This document shows positions 22,861 to 33,861 of a stretch of 38,964 bases of DNA, piece by piece. A program made the translations under genes and the position numbers. The notes beneath the pieces are model-generated. The model saw only the letters and a list, made by a program, of their open reading frames with translations, was not told the origin of the DNA and did no database searches. How positions within the stretch are numbered: position 1 is the first letter of the stretch; every line of letters starts with the position of its first letter. Source of the stretch: Syncephalis plumigaleata (Eukaryota; Zoopagomycota; Zoopagomycetes; Zoopagales; Piptocephalidaceae); NCBI GenBank assembly GCA_025201365.1, contig JAIXMF010000106.1, forward strand, positions 1 to 38,964, written 5' to 3'.

Positions 22861-23980
22861 TTTTGCTGTAGTCTACAAGCGTAACGATACTGTTTCTTTT
22901 TCTCTATCACAATGTAAATACACATATATGCACACAAGCATACGCATAAGCACGCACGTATAGACTTTAGCTCGTTCGATGTAGTAATAAATAAAGGAAT
23001 AGAAAGATAGAGAGTAAAATAGCACGATCCACTTGCTTGTGCTATATCACTGTGTATTAGAACAACTATTAACCGATGAAGTTGTAAGAGAACAGAAACG
23101 CGCACACTTTATTTCAAGAAAGAGAGAGCGAGAGTGAGAATAGCATTAGCACAATCGTAGCTCTTGCGTCATCGGTTAAGGCCAATACCGAGTAAGGCAT
23201 ATGGAAAGAGATCATGATCAGATGCTGACGCGTACAGTGTGTCGACACGATCATAGCATGTCAAGCACGTATTTATTCATTATTACACCCAGTCAACAAC
23301 CTGTAAACAAAGTTATTCGTATAGATATGGCAGCACTAATGATTTATTAAATTCAAGATGTGTCAATTCCATTAGCGGAGATTCGATTTATTACAATAAA
23401 ACTGTAATGTGATTAACAATTTATCGATTGTTCATACGTAATCTAGTATAGAATGACGATTAATTATAGTGGATATCATTAAAGTTGCTTCTACATTGCT
23501 CGCTTAGCTTTGTTGTAAGGCCTTGGCATAAGGGTCTCAACGTTTGGCAGATTTAGAAATGTTCGGCAAATGGTTTGTTCAAACAAGTTTACCTTTAATT
23601 TATTGTTTACGCTGTAGAATACTACGCAAATCATCTGCCATGCTTATCTTTGTGCAGCCTACCTACCTTTCACCGAGAGTATTTGGTCATATTTTTTTGG
23701 TTGACTTGGCTCCTCCTCCTATTCTCCTCTTATCCTCCTTTCCGCTTAATTCACTCTCCTTCTCACTCTCATTCACTCACTCACTCATTCATTTATTTGC
23801 TTATAAACCGTAATTTTTACTACCTTACATTCATGGTAGAATATTAGGTTACTTTATTTTTTTGCTTATTACAATCTCAGTGAAGAATTGCTTTCTCGTA
23901 GTAATCTAGTTGAAACTCTTTAGGTTAAAATAGATAAACAGTCCGCTTATTACTATTCCTCTACGGTATTACATTACACG
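22861..23980. other. Divergent promoter region between ABC transporter and F-box 1
   Basis: The two genes start outward from here. It contains purine-rich and CT-rich runs (CTCATTCACTCACTCACTCA near 23765) and AT-rich sequence. Short open frames at 23544-23847 are low-complexity and lack support. Confidence 0.5.
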
Positions 23981-26755
23981 ATGGATTCAGCCTCCGCACC
24001 TACCACCGAACAAACAACAACAATAATGACTGGTCTTCAACGACTTGACTATTTGGAACGACTGCCGACGGAACTAGTTGCCAATCTCTTGCAATTGGCC
24101 GGTCCACAAGCCTGTGTCCGTGTAGCATGCTCGTCACGTCGTCTATGGCAGATAGGTGTGGCGCATCCTGCTCTTTGGCGTAGTCTCTACATAAGCAGTT
24201 TTCCACTCGATGATAAAGAAATGGAATGGCTGGAATGGTGCAGTAGCATTATTAGTCTGGAGGAGAGTAAGGAGGAGCTACAAATGGATCGAGCGAACGA
24301 TGAACATGCCGTGTCATCAACGCTACTACAACCGATGAATACCCGATGCGGCTCGATATCGCCTATCGACATTCGAGGCAGTAATCCTATATCATCACCG
24401 CCACCCGTGTTGCGTGGCGTGCTCGTGCGTTGGTTTCGACTATTCGGACGACGTGTCTACACGGATCGAAATTGGCGTCAAATGAACTTTCAACCGAATA
24501 CACTACATTTCCCGGGCACACTTAGCAAGACAGCGTGGCATGAATTACATATCTGGAAAAGTTGTCTATCTAACACCATATTCTTCCTTGATGCACATGT
24601 CCGTCCGCATCGTCGTCCTACAAAAAAGTGCGCAAATGACGAGCTATCTTGTGAAAACCGGAGCAATAACATGGGCATGCAATCTTCTAGTGATACATTT
24701 GAAAACATCAATAACGAGCATGACGAGCATTCCTTTTTGCAAAACGACAATAACGAACTATTTGACAATACTTACGATTCTTGTAATTCAAGCGATAATG
24801 AGAATGAGTTTCTACGAGAAGACGATGATCCATCCTATTCGAATCATATCGATAGCACCACTCCTATCATGATAGATCACTCGACTAGTAATTGTAATAA
24901 TAATAATAATAATAATCATGAGCACGACGGTGAGCATGACGGTTCAGGTAGTTCAAGTCAGTTATTTATATTTCAGCATCAGCCTGGAGCCGTTGTACGC
25001 GAATTATACTTGGGATCAGCCTATTCACGGCTGTCTCTACGACGTGCGCCCATTGCGCGTTCCAATAGTCAATATGTCATTGTGGACGGTGATGCCATTC
25101 TAAAAACAACAACCAACAATAACTGCCTATCGGTAAACGAGCCATTATATTATTGCAACGAAAATAGACAATTGTATTCGGATACAACCTCGAGATCATT
25201 AAATCGTCGATCTATTATCCAGCGACGTATTTGGGTATGGCGAGTTGACGACACTGAGCCGATTCTCACGCTATACAATAGTCATCCGGAGGGGAGGACT
25301 TCCATCATTACCACGGTAATGGAGGGCACCACTTCTCGTGCCATGATGAAACATCTCGAGTTAACGATTATCGATTTGATGGGCAACTGGCTTTTGTGTC
25401 GGCGGAAGCAAGAGTCGACGAATGGTCTTGTGACCGATTACGTGGTCTACGATTTATCTCGATATCCCAAAACATCCAGCTCGACTGTGGATGAGCATGA
25501 ATTACCCTGTATCGGTAGGAATGCAATTAACGCACACTTTCAACGTGTTTCCGACGAGGCAGCTGTTATCAACAAATACGGACAGGTCAATAGGATACAT
25601 ACTCATAAGGGCAATGGTGGTAATGGTATTAGCGTGCACGTCTACTCACACTCGTACATTGACGATGACACATGCACGACACATGGTATCACCAGCGCAG
25701 AAAGTGACGAGACCACGAAGAACTCGTCTAAATCAATTGCATGGCAGGTGGATGCAATTTGCTATTCCAATACTGGCAAATCACTTAGAAGGGTGGCATC
25801 TGGCGTTTGTCAAAGTGTAATTCCTCATAGCATTGTCGATGGTGGCACGTTAGTCGCTTCACGTATTGATAATGATCGAGTGCTACTACAAGTGCAATCG
25901 TTTATTATGGATACCGTATGGCTTGCGGTCCTCTCCATCGGCGAACATGGCGGTATTTTATGGCAGCAGCGTGGCAGTTTCTTCCGTCCCGAACTTTACA
26001 CTAGTCATGGCTTTATAGCCGTTAACTCGACTATCGTTGATGACGATAATGACAATGATAATGATGAATCATCGGAAAGTCTGGGTGCATCCGTTTCCTC
26101 GACATTACTAGCATCTTATGGTAAATCAACGTTATCACGCGAATCATCCGACCCGTACGATTCTTGCGTTTACTATTGTGATAGTACAGCATGTCGGCGA
26201 TCGATTAGTAGCGATGGTCGTGCACACTTTGAGCAACCATTGAACGATGACAAACAACAGAAAACATCATCGTCATCGTCATCATCGACAGACACCAACA
26301 CTAATTGCGCTACTGCTGTCTCTAAAACGATCGTTCTCTCCACGAATAATAGCAATTCGATAGCTGACGGTAAAAAACACTCCGCCGACTATAGTGAACT
26401 ATCAGATATTAGTCAGGAGCAACGGAAATCGTTTGTACGCCTACTATGCCTGGCACATGGTCAGCCGATTAGACCGCCTATGCAATTCACGGGTCTATGC
26501 CGTACTATTCGAATTATCGGCTCGATTGGCCTTACGACACCGGCATCTTCTGCGGAATGGTACTTTTGCGTAACCGATATTGCAGAAGGACGTCCGCTAT
26601 CCCGTCTCGATTTCATACAACGAGGCAATAATCTCAAAGGACAAATCTGCTCAACCTACTCGGTAATGGTGGACGAGGATCGTCCAGGCTATTACTGGGT
26701 GTTCAATTTTAGCGAGCCCAATATTGGTACCGCTACCAATACCATCTGCAATTAA
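23981..26755 (+). CDS. F-box protein 1, long, single exon
   Basis: An uninterrupted 924-residue frame starting at ATG. Residues about 24-70 (LERLPTELVANLLQ ... HPALWRSLY) form an F-box, which would bind Skp1 and make the protein a substrate receptor of an SCF ubiquitin ligase. A Trp-rich segment follows (EWLEWC, then WFRLFGRR about residue 145). Residues about 215-330 are acidic and Asn/Asp/Ser-rich, including an Asn run encoded by AAT repeats. The rest has strand-rich blocks (YVIVDGDA, WVWRVDD, YVVYDLS, WYFCVTD, YYWVFNF) that could form a beta-propeller; no WD or kelch signature is clear. It is distantly similar in layout to the F-box gene it faces at 27086-29428. The target is unknown. Confidence 0.85.
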   Translation: MDSASAPTTEQTTTIMTGLQRLDYLERLPTELVANLLQLAGPQACVRVACSSRRLWQIGVAHPALWRSLYISSFPLDDKEMEWLEWCSSIISLEESKEELQMDRANDEHAVSSTLLQPMNTRCGSISPIDIRGSNPISSPPPVLRGVLVRWFRLFGRRVYTDRNWRQMNFQPNTLHFPGTLSKTAWHELHIWKSCLSNTIFFLDAHVRPHRRPTKKCANDELSCENRSNNMGMQSSSDTFENINNEHDEHSFLQNDNNELFDNTYDSCNSSDNENEFLREDDDPSYSNHIDSTTPIMIDHSTSNCNNNNNNNHEHDGEHDGSGSSSQLFIFQHQPGAVVRELYLGSAYSRLSLRRAPIARSNSQYVIVDGDAILKTTTNNNCLSVNEPLYYCNENRQLYSDTTSRSLNRRSIIQRRIWVWRVDDTEPILTLYNSHPEGRTSIITTVMEGTTSRAMMKHLELTIIDLMGNWLLCRRKQESTNGLVTDYVVYDLSRYPKTSSSTVDEHELPCIGRNAINAHFQRVSDEAAVINKYGQVNRIHTHKGNGGNGISVHVYSHSYIDDDTCTTHGITSAESDETTKNSSKSIAWQVDAICYSNTGKSLRRVASGVCQSVIPHSIVDGGTLVASRIDNDRVLLQVQSFIMDTVWLAVLSIGEHGGILWQQRGSFFRPELYTSHGFIAVNSTIVDDDNDNDNDESSESLGASVSSTLLASYGKSTLSRESSDPYDSCVYYCDSTACRRSISSDGRAHFEQPLNDDKQQKTSSSSSSSTDTNTNCATAVSKTIVLSTNNSNSIADGKKHSADYSELSDISQEQRKSFVRLLCLAHGQPIRPPMQFTGLCRTIRIIGSIGLTTPASSAEWYFCVTDIAEGRPLSRLDFIQRGNNLKGQICSTYSVMVDEDRPGYYWVFNFSEPNIGTATNTICN

Positions 26756-27085
26756 TTTCACATATATTTTATATTTATTTATTTATTTATTCGTTCGTTC
26801 GTTCATTAGCGGTACATTTCACGTTTATTGTTTAAATGTTAGACATTGTTATTTATAATATAAAAATTAGCGTATTTCTTATTCTCATTTGTATGTATAT
26901 ATGTATATAGCATGTCTATACGAATAGATTACATATACTCCTGTTCGTAACTAATGCTTTATCCTACCATTATCTTATGTATATACACAGAATAAATAGT
27001 GGATATATTATTTTATTTGAAGAATGAATGAATAGTGTGTATATGTGTATATATATATGTTAAAGGACAAAAAGAAATAGGCAGA
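26756..27085. other. Convergent 3' spacer between the two F-box genes
   Basis: Runs of TTTA and TTCG, then AT-rich sequence with TATATG repeats. AATAAA at 26991-26996 is a candidate poly(A) signal for F-box 1. No gene is seen. Confidence 0.55.
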
Positions 27086-29428
27086 CTAGTCGCGGAAAGA
27101 GACGGCTCTTTTTCGTAGTGGTGCAATAGCATCTTCTCTTGCTTGACCACGTGGTGGACGTCGTGTATAGTCGAGTACTAGGTAGCGACCACCGTATCTA
27201 TCAATTCTACCGGTAAAGGTGGGTGTAACGCATAGTTCGTCATCGCGCACATGAGAACGAGCAAATGGTAGGGTCGATGGTAGGGTCATATTATTAAATG
27301 GCGAGTTCGATCGTAGCGCGGCATCTAACGCGTTTAATTGCGGCGATTGCGTTTGAGGCACGACCAATGGCGATAAACGCGGCGATACCGATCGACTGTG
27401 CGGCGCATGCGAATGAGGTGTAGGCGCGCAAAGATGTTGTGTACGAGTTTTAGGACTGCCAACCGAGGATCCATCCTCCTTACTATTATTATTGTTGTTG
27501 TTGTTGCTGCTGCTGCTGCTCGGCTCGACTGCTTGTGGCTCCTCCCATTCAGATGGCCATAGCCAGCGTATGGCCAATCCAGTGGTGACATCGATGAGAC
27601 AGCGACGACCCTCCTCGTTACTTACGACCGCTATCGATCCTAGCACGTGTGATGGGCGTGAATTAGCCCATGGCCAATGACACTGGTAGCTTGGAAGACC
27701 GTTGCTCAGCGAGAGGGCCAGGCATCGTGGCGGTGCCAATGAGTCGACGTCAAGTGAAGCGGCATTAGCCGCCGACAATGAACCGCCAACATCGGCGTCG
27801 GGATGCAGGAAGAATTGCGCCACACCCGCCTCGGGGAACACTTCAACAGAGTGGAGATCACAATGACGCGCCAGTTCACGATCCCAAACGAGCGTGTTGT
27901 GTCGTGTCGAGTGAAGCGCCACTCGAGAACGACGCTGACTATGGGCCACGGTTGCACCGGCAGCATCCTTACACTGCGTGTAAACGACTAGAACACAATC
28001 GGCATCGACCGAGTAAACGCGTAGCGTGTCACGGTCAACACCCTCAATGGGTAGCATGCCCGTGCGTGATACACGACGTTTTCCGTTATGCTTAATGGGC
28101 GATGAATCATTGTTGGTGCTATTACGCGATCTGACCGACCATTGCTCCCATAGGACTTGTTGACGATGTCCTACTACACCGCAAGCGTAAACGAGCAGGG
28201 AACGATCGTCCGATGCTTGCACGCAGCCATGGCCAAAGCTACTGCCAAAGTTGCCGACCTCCATGGCATTACGAGCTAGATCGTAGACGGTATACCCATT
28301 ATTGGCGGATCCCGACATTGGAGACCCGTAGCTGCCTGTGGAAGTGGCCGAGCTTGCTCCTTGCGTACTTCTAGGGGTAACAAGCCAGCGACCGCGTAAC
28401 TCGGTGAGTCGAGAGGCGTCGAAGCCATCAACTCGATAAGCCATGTGCTGGTGTCCTGTCTTCCACACACAAAGTGTGTGACGCGGTGTAACGAACATAG
28501 AACCGGAATTATTAGGAACCGGTAAATTTACTCCATCAGTAACAGCGGCGGCGATAGAATCCGCCACTAATAATACAACAAATCTATCGTTAATGCGAGC
28601 GTCTGACACGCCTGGAATACGGGCTACACCGAGTCCTGCTGCACGTCGTGCACCTCGACCACGCAATACTCGTGGTGGTGGCGTTGTTAGCACACCGGGT
28701 ATACCCTGCATTCCCTTATCGGACAACTCGTAGGATCGTGGTGAGGAATTGCCGCGGTGTTCCACTACGATCACTCGTCCTTCACGGGCCACGCGTAGAA
28801 TAGTGCCTGCCGCGCCACTTGCTAGTATGTTCACTCGTTCGCCCTTTTCCACGGGTAGGATGACCTCACGTAATCGTGAACGTAACGGCGCGGTCTCGGT
28901 AGGTCTCTTCTTTAAGCTGCTGTTACTCTTGGTGGGCGACTCTTCCTGGATGCCACCGCTACGCCAGGCCACTTCCAAGTGTCGACGAGATAGGAATACT
29001 TGTTGCCAGCTCACTTCCATAGGATTGGTGTGGCCATTGGCGCTATTACCGTTTATATGCGCCAATGATGCGACGCTATCCTTGAGCCACCAGCGTAACC
29101 AATCACGTTCCTCGTGTGCGCCTAACAAATATGCGGCACGATACAGGCGTCGGCCAAAGCCAGGATCCGCCATTACCGCTCGATGTAGCTGCCATGAACA
29201 AGCTGCCAAACGAACGGCGGTACGTAAATCATCGGGGCTGATAAAGTGAATGATCCGTTGCAGTACATGGTCGGGAATACCGAGCGGCGAGTTTAATTTC
29301 TCTATACTACGCTGATGTCGATGTCCCGACACTTTTACCTTTTCGCCGTAACTGTTATAACGAGCGAGGATCGATTTACGAGCCGGGTTTCGGACGGGTT
29401 TCGTCCAAGGCACTACATCAGGAGACAT
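27086..29428 (-). CDS. F-box protein 2, long, single exon
   Basis: An uninterrupted 780-residue frame. Residues about 47-95 (LGIPDHVLQRIIHFI ... AACSWQLHRAV) are an F-box; RDWLRWW and SWQQVFLSRR follow, in the same order as EWLEWC and WFRLFGRR in F-box 1. Strand-rich repeats such as RVIVVEHRG, FVVLLVAD, TLCVWKTG and YTVYDLARN continue to RWLWPSEW and RYLVLDYT, again a possible propeller. Near residue 640 are Ser/Asn runs from AGC/AAC repeats. A likely SCF substrate receptor with unknown target. The first ATG of the frame is used. The leader on the minus strand is strongly pyrimidine-rich. Confidence 0.85.
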   Translation of the reverse strand: MSPDVVPWTKPVRNPARKSILARYNSYGEKVKVSGHRHQRSIEKLNSPLGIPDHVLQRIIHFISPDDLRTAVRLAACSWQLHRAVMADPGFGRRLYRAAYLLGAHEERDWLRWWLKDSVASLAHINGNSANGHTNPMEVSWQQVFLSRRHLEVAWRSGGIQEESPTKSNSSLKKRPTETAPLRSRLREVILPVEKGERVNILASGAAGTILRVAREGRVIVVEHRGNSSPRSYELSDKGMQGIPGVLTTPPPRVLRGRGARRAAGLGVARIPGVSDARINDRFVVLLVADSIAAAVTDGVNLPVPNNSGSMFVTPRHTLCVWKTGHQHMAYRVDGFDASRLTELRGRWLVTPRSTQGASSATSTGSYGSPMSGSANNGYTVYDLARNAMEVGNFGSSFGHGCVQASDDRSLLVYACGVVGHRQQVLWEQWSVRSRNSTNNDSSPIKHNGKRRVSRTGMLPIEGVDRDTLRVYSVDADCVLVVYTQCKDAAGATVAHSQRRSRVALHSTRHNTLVWDRELARHCDLHSVEVFPEAGVAQFFLHPDADVGGSLSAANAASLDVDSLAPPRCLALSLSNGLPSYQCHWPWANSRPSHVLGSIAVVSNEEGRRCLIDVTTGLAIRWLWPSEWEEPQAVEPSSSSSNNNNNNNSKEDGSSVGSPKTRTQHLCAPTPHSHAPHSRSVSPRLSPLVVPQTQSPQLNALDAALRSNSPFNNMTLPSTLPFARSHVRDDELCVTPTFTGRIDRYGGRYLVLDYTRRPPRGQAREDAIAPLRKRAVSFRD

Positions 29429-29614
29429 GATATCTAATTATATGTGAATGAAATGGAAAATAACGACGGGGATGATATTGCGAGAGGGTAGACGAAGAAA
29501 TGGAATTTTATATCTAGTAGCTGCTGATACTTGTCGTAATAGCGGCGCGGTGTTTGTAAGGAGACTAATAATGATAATAATGTAAAGCTGTATAGTGAAT
29601 AGCTAAAGAGCTCG

Positions 29615-29639
29615 TGTAGTAGTAGTAGTAGTAGTAGTA
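29615..29639 (+). repeat. TAG trinucleotide run
   Basis: About eight TAG units in the F-box 2 upstream region, followed by AGG-type purine repeats. Confidence 0.9.
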
Positions 29640-30358
29640 AGGAGAAGCCGAGTAAGAGTAAGAAGAAGAGTAAGAGTAAGAGAAGGAGGAGGAGGAGGAG
29701 AAGGAGGAGGAAGAAAGTAGAAATAATAGTGTTGGCAGATAGTAGAACGACGAAAGAAAAGGAACTGAATATAACAGAAGACGCACGTTGAAGAATAAGA
29801 AAATATAGAATATAAGCAAGCACGAGGTGAGTAAAAAGTCTGGACAAGTCAACGAAAATGCTTTAAAAAAGACAAGGCGGTCGAGAGATAAGTGGCAAGG
29901 TGTTATAAATATAGCTAGAAACCACAATGCTACCAAGTGAATGTGGATAATTGAACGAAAAGTGTATGTGGATAGATGATAAGTGGTAGGTGGTGTTAAA
30001 TGCTGGGGGAATGTGCTGAATGTGAGGGTCAAGGCGAGTCAACGCACAGGTCTATCTATTAGTAGTAATGACCAGTATCAATCAATAATACCGATCAATC
30101 CCGAAATAGTAAGCGTTGCTTAGTGGATGGTTAAAAGAAGAAGAGGAAGAAGCAGGAGCAGAAGCAGAAGCAGGAAAGAGAACAAAGCACAACAACAACA
30201 ACAATGACAACAACAATGACAATAATATTAATAGTAGATGGCTAAGAACTCAGTAATACTAATGATAATGATGAAGATAGTAGTTGTGATTGTTCTTGTT
30301 ATGAGGAATATAACAAATCAACGCCCTAACTAATAGTAATGTTTATTCCTAGATTAAT

Positions 30359-30380
30359 TGACTGACTGACTGACTGACTA
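30359..30380 (+). repeat. GACT tetranucleotide run
   Basis: Five TGAC units in a row within the spacer. Confidence 0.9.
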
Positions 30381-32284
30381 GCTAGTAAATAGTTGTTGTA
30401 TCTTAAAAGGACTGGAGATACGAGTAAAAAAGTGAGGCAACCAACAGAAAAGGATAATGGACGAGTAAAGTAAGATGAATATGATTATAGTGGTCGATAG
30501 AGTAGGAGGAATAAGCGTATACTGCGACTAGACTTGATCGTGTCATTTATTCCTTGGTATATTTATGGATGGTTTGATGGCGAACAAAGGCCGAATAGAT
30601 TCGTTCGTTATCATGTAAAAACAGGAGTAGACGATGCCGTTCCTTTCTTGTCTCGACATTTGTGTTCCTTTCTATGGGATGAAGACGGTGCCACACTCAT
30701 CATCGATGGTGTATGTGTTGCCAGCAACATCCAATCATCCATTACTACCAAGCTAAGACATTCTTTCTCCTCTCTCTCTCTCTCTCTCCTTCCTCTCTTT
30801 CTGTCTTTCTCTCTTACCATTTGTAACAGTGACCGATAAATTGTTTCGTTTTTTCTAACCTACGCTATTAGTACTACTACTACTACGATAATAGTCTTCC
30901 TTGAACAAAAAGAAAAAGAAGAAACCTTGAAGGTCAATAGTGGAAAAACTCTGTCATAATGCCGACAACCAATTATTACTGCCACATCATTACACATCAT
31001 AACTATAATCATAATCGTAATAAGCGTAATAGCAGTCCTCACTATAATGGCCTTGACCTACACCTATTCGCCTTCTATTAGCATGATGTACGAATGAGTG
31101 CCTTAAGGCAAGTGCTCTATTAGGTGACAACTAATAGCCCTTCTTTTGATGGCTAAATTACCGAGAGATAGTTTATTGTTTGTTTGATTCTATACTATCC
31201 AGAATAGCCAAACATCATTCCATAATATTGCTATAGCTTAATGGTATTGTTCTATACTCCTATAGACGTTGTACTGAATGATGATTTCACTATTGGTCAT
31301 ATTTCTTTCATGGAGCACTGACCATTCCTAGTACCACTTCCGAATTAGTTCGATATCCATGCTTGTCCTCCTGCCTAACTTGTTGGCCATGCTGATGCCA
31401 CGATGGAATGGGCATTCATGAGCCAATATCGTGATAAACAGTGAATGTATTTAGTAGATGAAGTTGCTTTTTTTGTTTAGACTTCTTTTCCATCATTACA
31501 TTATTGCTTAGTAGGTTGATCAATCAATCAATCAACAGGTAATGCGAGAAAATGAGTTGATGTTGGCACATATGGTTACAATTTGAACTAGTCAGCATGC
31601 ATGCGTTTCTAGTAAGTGATAAAGTTACAGCATGGAAACATTCTCAAACGTGCCAGCCCAGACATTCACGTGTTAATGCCACCATGCTGGTATGTTTCAA
31701 TAAGAATTTATTCAATAAATGTAAATGCAACAAGTGTATTAGTGATTAATTAGCACACGATTATTTGAGTGATATTAATAGAACGCACGCACACATGATT
31801 GTTTATCATAGTAATTATTTATTTGTATAAACAGTAAAAAAGACTAGTAGGAATTGCACTGTTCGGCAGCTGCAACGGATAATCTTTTACCTTCCATAAA
31901 CCGAATGAGTCCAATAATGGTTATGATGTTTTGTAAAAGACACACAACACAACATATACACACAATCAATGTTGACATCATCTTGATGATTACTGCTTGT
32001 TATTATCATCGTTTACAACCGTTATCGTATCTCAGTGTGGCTCCTTTTAGTAATCATCGTACTTCAAGTGATGCCATTTCCGGCTCATTTCCCCCAACCC
32101 TTGAATTCGCAATAGCAACATTGAACATTTTCACGTGGTCGACAACGACATCCCTACCATTGTTGTACCTCCAACCAAACATTCATCCGTTTATTTATCC
32201 GTGTAGGAAAGGAGACCTGCATGTTGTTAAACGCGTGTTGTTGCCAATCAACCTACTAATACTACTAATACTACTGTTATTGTT

Positions 32285-32306
32285 ATTGTTGTTGTTGTTG
32301 TTGTTG
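32285..32306 (+). repeat. TTG trinucleotide run
   Basis: Seven TTG-type units, next to ACT/ATACT repeats. Confidence 0.9.
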
Positions 32307-33576
32307 CTTTGTTGTTCATAAACTCCGATATCTCATCGCTTCGTAATTCCTTTTTATCTCTAATCAGTTCAGTTTGTGCCATTGCTGTTCCATTAACATA
32401 TCCATCAAGTTTTCTTACTTTGTTCTTTTTTTGTCATCTCTGTTATACATACCTCATTGCGTCTGTGTCTATAAAGCAGCAGCAATTGAGTATACAAAAG
32501 TATATTGTTGACCTTCTCCTCCTCCTCCTCCTCTACTACCATCCCTCTATTTGTACGTGTGCGTGTATTCGTGCAGGTGTATACCAAGCTTTGTTTTTTC
32601 CCTTTTCAAACCTACAACTATCCGTTAACCTAGATACCAACATCAAAAAAGTGGAAAACGAATACCTGCCTACCTTTCTATTATTACTCTCGTTTCCTTT
32701 GTTATATCGTGTGCCGTATTCATTGGGTGAGTCTTGTCAATAGAGCGGAAGACCTTGGAGAAACCATGTCATATCATATCATATATTCAATGGAATACTG
32801 TTCTGTAAAGCTATACAAAAGTGGCACGGTCATGCCATAAACACTAGAGAGGCTGGTGTTCCCATCCCTAGATGGAAGGGCGAAAACCTACATCATCTAT
32901 CCATTAATCGACGCAATAATTATGCGAGAACTGCAAGATGCAAAGTTCACGCGGTACACCAATGCACGAGTATTGCATAGTGCTAAGCCCAACTAGCAGC
33001 TTGTAGTGTGAACGAAATATATACACACATGATAATGCAGAATGCAGCCTAGCTACAGCCAGACATATCACAGCAACAATAGCAACAGCAATTGTTATTG
33101 TTATTATAACCATAGTAGCAGTAGCAGTAACGATTAGATGGTTTAAAATCCCAATTGTTATTATCGTTTATTTTGTGATGGGTATCGATTATTGCGTTCA
33201 AGCTATATACTACTAGTGAGTAAGGTGTCTTCTTTAATGAATTGAATATGCTTTACCATGTTGTGCTGGTATTCAATATTTTTAAGATGATCTACATTCC
33301 TTGTATATCTCCGCGTTACCGCTTTGTATCGTTTATCTATAAATACTAAGACGATAGATGAGGGGAATGTGTCCCTATTTATTTTCTTCTTCTTTTTCTT
33401 CTTATTCTTTTAATGATTGGGATCATTGATTGCTATATGATGTCATGATATTATAGGGGGAAATAGCGAAATAATACAAATTATACTAACTAGATTCATT
33501 ACTCTTTCCTTCTTGTCTTGCTTAACGGTTTTAGATTGAATTAATCCATTTGCGTACTAGGCATTGACTTGTGGTT

Positions 33577-33611
33577 TTACCTGAATTAAGCATTCATTTT
33601 CATTCAGGTAA
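33577..33611. repeat. Perfect 10-base inverted repeat with 15-base loop
   Basis: TTACCTGAAT at 33577-33586 is the reverse complement of ATTCAGGTAA at 33602-33611. It lies about 250 bases before the hydrolase 2 start and could be a hairpin or a paired binding site; function unknown. Confidence 0.6.
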
Positions 33612-33861
33612 TTGCGTTATTGTACAGTAGAATGGAATCAAACGACCTTATTACTGACACACAGGTTGATGTTTCACATAGTTTTCATTTGTGTATCATC
33701 GCGTATAGATTTAGTATACACGTGACACCGCCTACTTTTACATCCATATCGCGCGGTTAATATTCCTCACTTTCATCATTGTCCTCATCCATTGTTAGAT
33801 TTGTATGCCAGCTCCGTATAACAGATAAGAAGAATAAGAAGCGAAAAGAAATAGCAGCAAG

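Larger units (their letters stand above)
29429..33861. other. 4.4 kb repeat-rich spacer
   Basis: No gene I can support. It contains many simple repeats: TAG run 29615-29639, AGG-rich 29680-29710, AAC/AAT runs 30185-30230, GACT run 30359-30380, CT run about 30768-30800, TTG run 32285-32306, CTC run about 32517-32533 and TCATA repeats near 32770. Open frames across these runs are low-complexity. A frame at 30501-30839 is more mixed but has no ATG (see findings). The left end is the F-box 2 leader; the right end holds the hydrolase 2 promoter. Confidence 0.5.

Noticed and set aside
23544-23847. Plus-strand open frames upstream of F-box 1
   Set aside because: Low-complexity CT-rich translation with no ATG-supported conserved segment.
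29434-30032. Two minus-strand open frames rich in Leu, Ser, Phe and Tyr
   Set aside because: They translate AGG, AAG and TAG simple repeats in the F-box 2 leader region; there are no motifs and their composition follows the repeats.
31854-32743. Two overlapping plus-strand open frames in the large spacer
   Set aside because: The first begins with TTG, not ATG. Both end or run through TTG and CTC repeats, with no recognisable domain.
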